Source: an uncultured Prevotella sp.
GTDB lineage: Bacteria; Bacteroidota; Bacteroidia; Bacteroidales; Bacteroidaceae
Length of the DNA: 14,197 nucleotides
Assembly (NCBI GenBank): GCA_900770845.1
Contig: CAAGLS010000096.1
Coordinates: 1-14,197 of the forward strand
Direction of reading: 5' to 3'
Position numbers and translations under genes: made by a program. Positions 13,357-14,197 of the stretch are shown here, one piece after another; positions within the stretch are counted from its first letter, which is position 1; each line of letters begins with the position of its first letter. The notes beneath the pieces were generated by a model. The model made no database searches. It saw only the letters and a list, made by a program, of their open reading frames with translations, and was not told where the DNA came from.

Positions 13357-13392
13357 CAAGCACCACAGGCGCAAAAGCGTCTGTGGTGTTTG
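13357..13392 (+). terminator. 16-bp hairpin between the second and third ompH genes
   Basis: Bases 13357-13372 pair with 13377-13392 around an AAAA loop, with two G-U pairs (13369 with 13380, 13360 with 13389). The stem foot ends in TTTG, and no U tract follows. It may be a weak terminator, attenuator or RNase-resistant mRNA end that sets different levels for the genes on each side. Confidence 0.6.
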
Positions 13393-13414
13393 GTAAACAG
13401 CAATACGAGCCGAA

Positions 13415-13948
13415 ATGAAAAAAATCATCTACACCCTGCTTTTCGTCCTCTTCCCATTGGCCATCGCCGCACAGGAGCATGCCGCTACGGATCCCGTGGT
13501 CCACAAGGTGAGCTTCGGCTACTTCAGCTACGACGAGGTGCTCCACGCCATGGGCGACTACCAGCGCGCCCGTCACCAACTGGACAACCTCCGCGCGCAG
13601 TACGAGGCCGAGCAGAAGCGCTCCGAGGACGAGTTCAACAAGAAATACGAGGAGTTTCTCGACGGCCAGTCCACCTTCGCGCCCAACATCCGCACCAAGC
13701 GGCAGGCCGAGCTGGAAGAGCTCATGAGGAAGAGCGTCGACTTCAAGCACCAGGCCGAGCAACTGCTGCGACAGGCCGAGAAGGACGCCCTCGCGCCCCT
13801 GCGCCAGCGCATTCTCGACGCCGCCCAGACCCTCGGCAACGAATACGGCTACGACTTCATCCTCAACACCGACAACAACGCGCTGCCCTTCGCATCGCAC
13901 ACCACCGGCGAGGATGTGACGGCCAAGATGAAGAGCATCCTGAAATAA
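13415..13948 (+). CDS. OmpH/Skp-like periplasmic protein, third, divergent copy
   Basis: This 177-aa protein has a signal peptide (MKKIIYTLLFVLFPLAIAA, cleaved before Gln20). The strand VSFGYFSYDEVLHAMGDY is preceded by an insertion of about 10 residues (EHAATDPVVHK). A helical arm (about 50-130) follows, then the closing segment YGYDFILNTDNNALPFASH. The order matches OmpH, and the end gains Asn-rich residues. It is separated from the second copy by a strong hairpin and lies 4 nt before murI, so it may be transcribed with murI more than with its paralogues. A chaperone role is likely; specialised clients are inference. Confidence 0.88.
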   Translation: MKKIIYTLLFVLFPLAIAAQEHAATDPVVHKVSFGYFSYDEVLHAMGDYQRARHQLDNLRAQYEAEQKRSEDEFNKKYEEFLDGQSTFAPNIRTKRQAELEELMRKSVDFKHQAEQLLRQAEKDALAPLRQRILDAAQTLGNEYGYDFILNTDNNALPFASHTTGEDVTAKMKSILK

Positions 13949-13952
13949 GCCC

Positions 13953-14197
13953 ATGACAGTGTTTCCCCAATCACCCGGCCCCATCGGCATCTTCGACTCT
14001 GGCTACGGCGGCCTCACCATCCTCCACGGCATCCGACAGCTGCTGCCCCAATACGACTACGTATTCTTGGGCGACAACGCCCGAGCCCCCTACGGGCCCC
14101 GCTCCTTCGACGTGGTGTACCAGTTCACGCGGCAGGCCGTGGTGAGGCTCTTCGAGCTGGGCTGCCACCTCATCATCATCGGCTGCAACACGGCCTC
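13953..14197 (+). CDS. murI: Glutamate racemase, 5' part cut by the window end
   Basis: MurI interconverts L- and D-glutamate in the cytoplasm to supply D-Glu for peptidoglycan. Only about 81 residues are in the window. Motifs are clear: GIFDSGYGGLTIL (12-24, with the catalytic-site Asp15 and Ser16), FLGDNARAPYGPR (38-50), and IIIGCNTA (74-81), which holds Cys78, one of the two catalytic cysteines. The ATG at 13953 is 4 nt after the preceding stop, indicating translational coupling. The second catalytic Cys lies beyond the window. Confidence 0.97.
   Translation, partial: MTVFPQSPGPIGIFDSGYGGLTILHGIRQLLPQYDYVFLGDNARAPYGPRSFDVVYQFTRQAVVRLFELGCHLIIIGCNTA

Overview
The window reads as a chromosome segment from a Bacteroidales bacterium, probably Prevotellaceae and moderately GC-rich. 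Four things point there: the Bacteroidota-type promoter boxes (TAnnTTTGC near -7, TTTG or TTG near -33); A-rich start regions without Shine-Dalgarno sequences; Bacteroidota-restricted families (DUF6242, DUF6089, a T9SS-like C-terminal sorting domain); and the gene order uppS-bamA-ompH(skp)-murI. The genus cannot be fixed from the sequence alone.

Layout. (1) 1-394: the 3' end of a gene, perhaps an Rpn/PD-(D/E)XK-type nuclease, whose tail is a 21-bp, one-heptad tandem repeat. A strong hairpin follows. (2) 616-3020: a compact vitamin B6 operon. Its first gene encodes a ThiD-like ribokinase-fold domain that looks catalytically dead, fused to an AraC-type DNA-binding domain. It lies 3 nt before pdxS, which overlaps pdxT by 4 nt (PLP synthase). 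The fusion is the best candidate here for an under-described system: a vitamer-sensing pseudokinase regulator of PLP synthesis. (3) 3049-3197: an inverted repeat, a perfect -7 box and a rho-independent terminator about 85 nt later, suggesting a small RNA. (4) 3285-5341: a promoter driving two secreted proteins, one with a T9SS-like C-terminal domain and one made of three divergent beta-rich repeats. (5) 5342-5636: a convergent gap with a hairpin of the same family as the one at 485-528 and four 22-bp tandem repeats. (6) 5630-6349, minus strand: an orphan FecE-like ABC ATPase, probably translated from a leaderless mRNA. (7) 6657-14197, plus strand: an envelope-assembly cluster: surface lipoprotein (DUF6242), outer-membrane barrel (DUF6089), UppS, BamA, three tandem OmpH/Skp-like periplasmic chaperones, and the 5' end of murI.

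The last cluster joins supply of the undecaprenyl carrier and D-glutamate (peptidoglycan and surface glycan synthesis) with outer-membrane protein folding. The B6 operon joins sensing and synthesis of PLP. Family assignments rest on reading motifs in the translations; no database search was possible.
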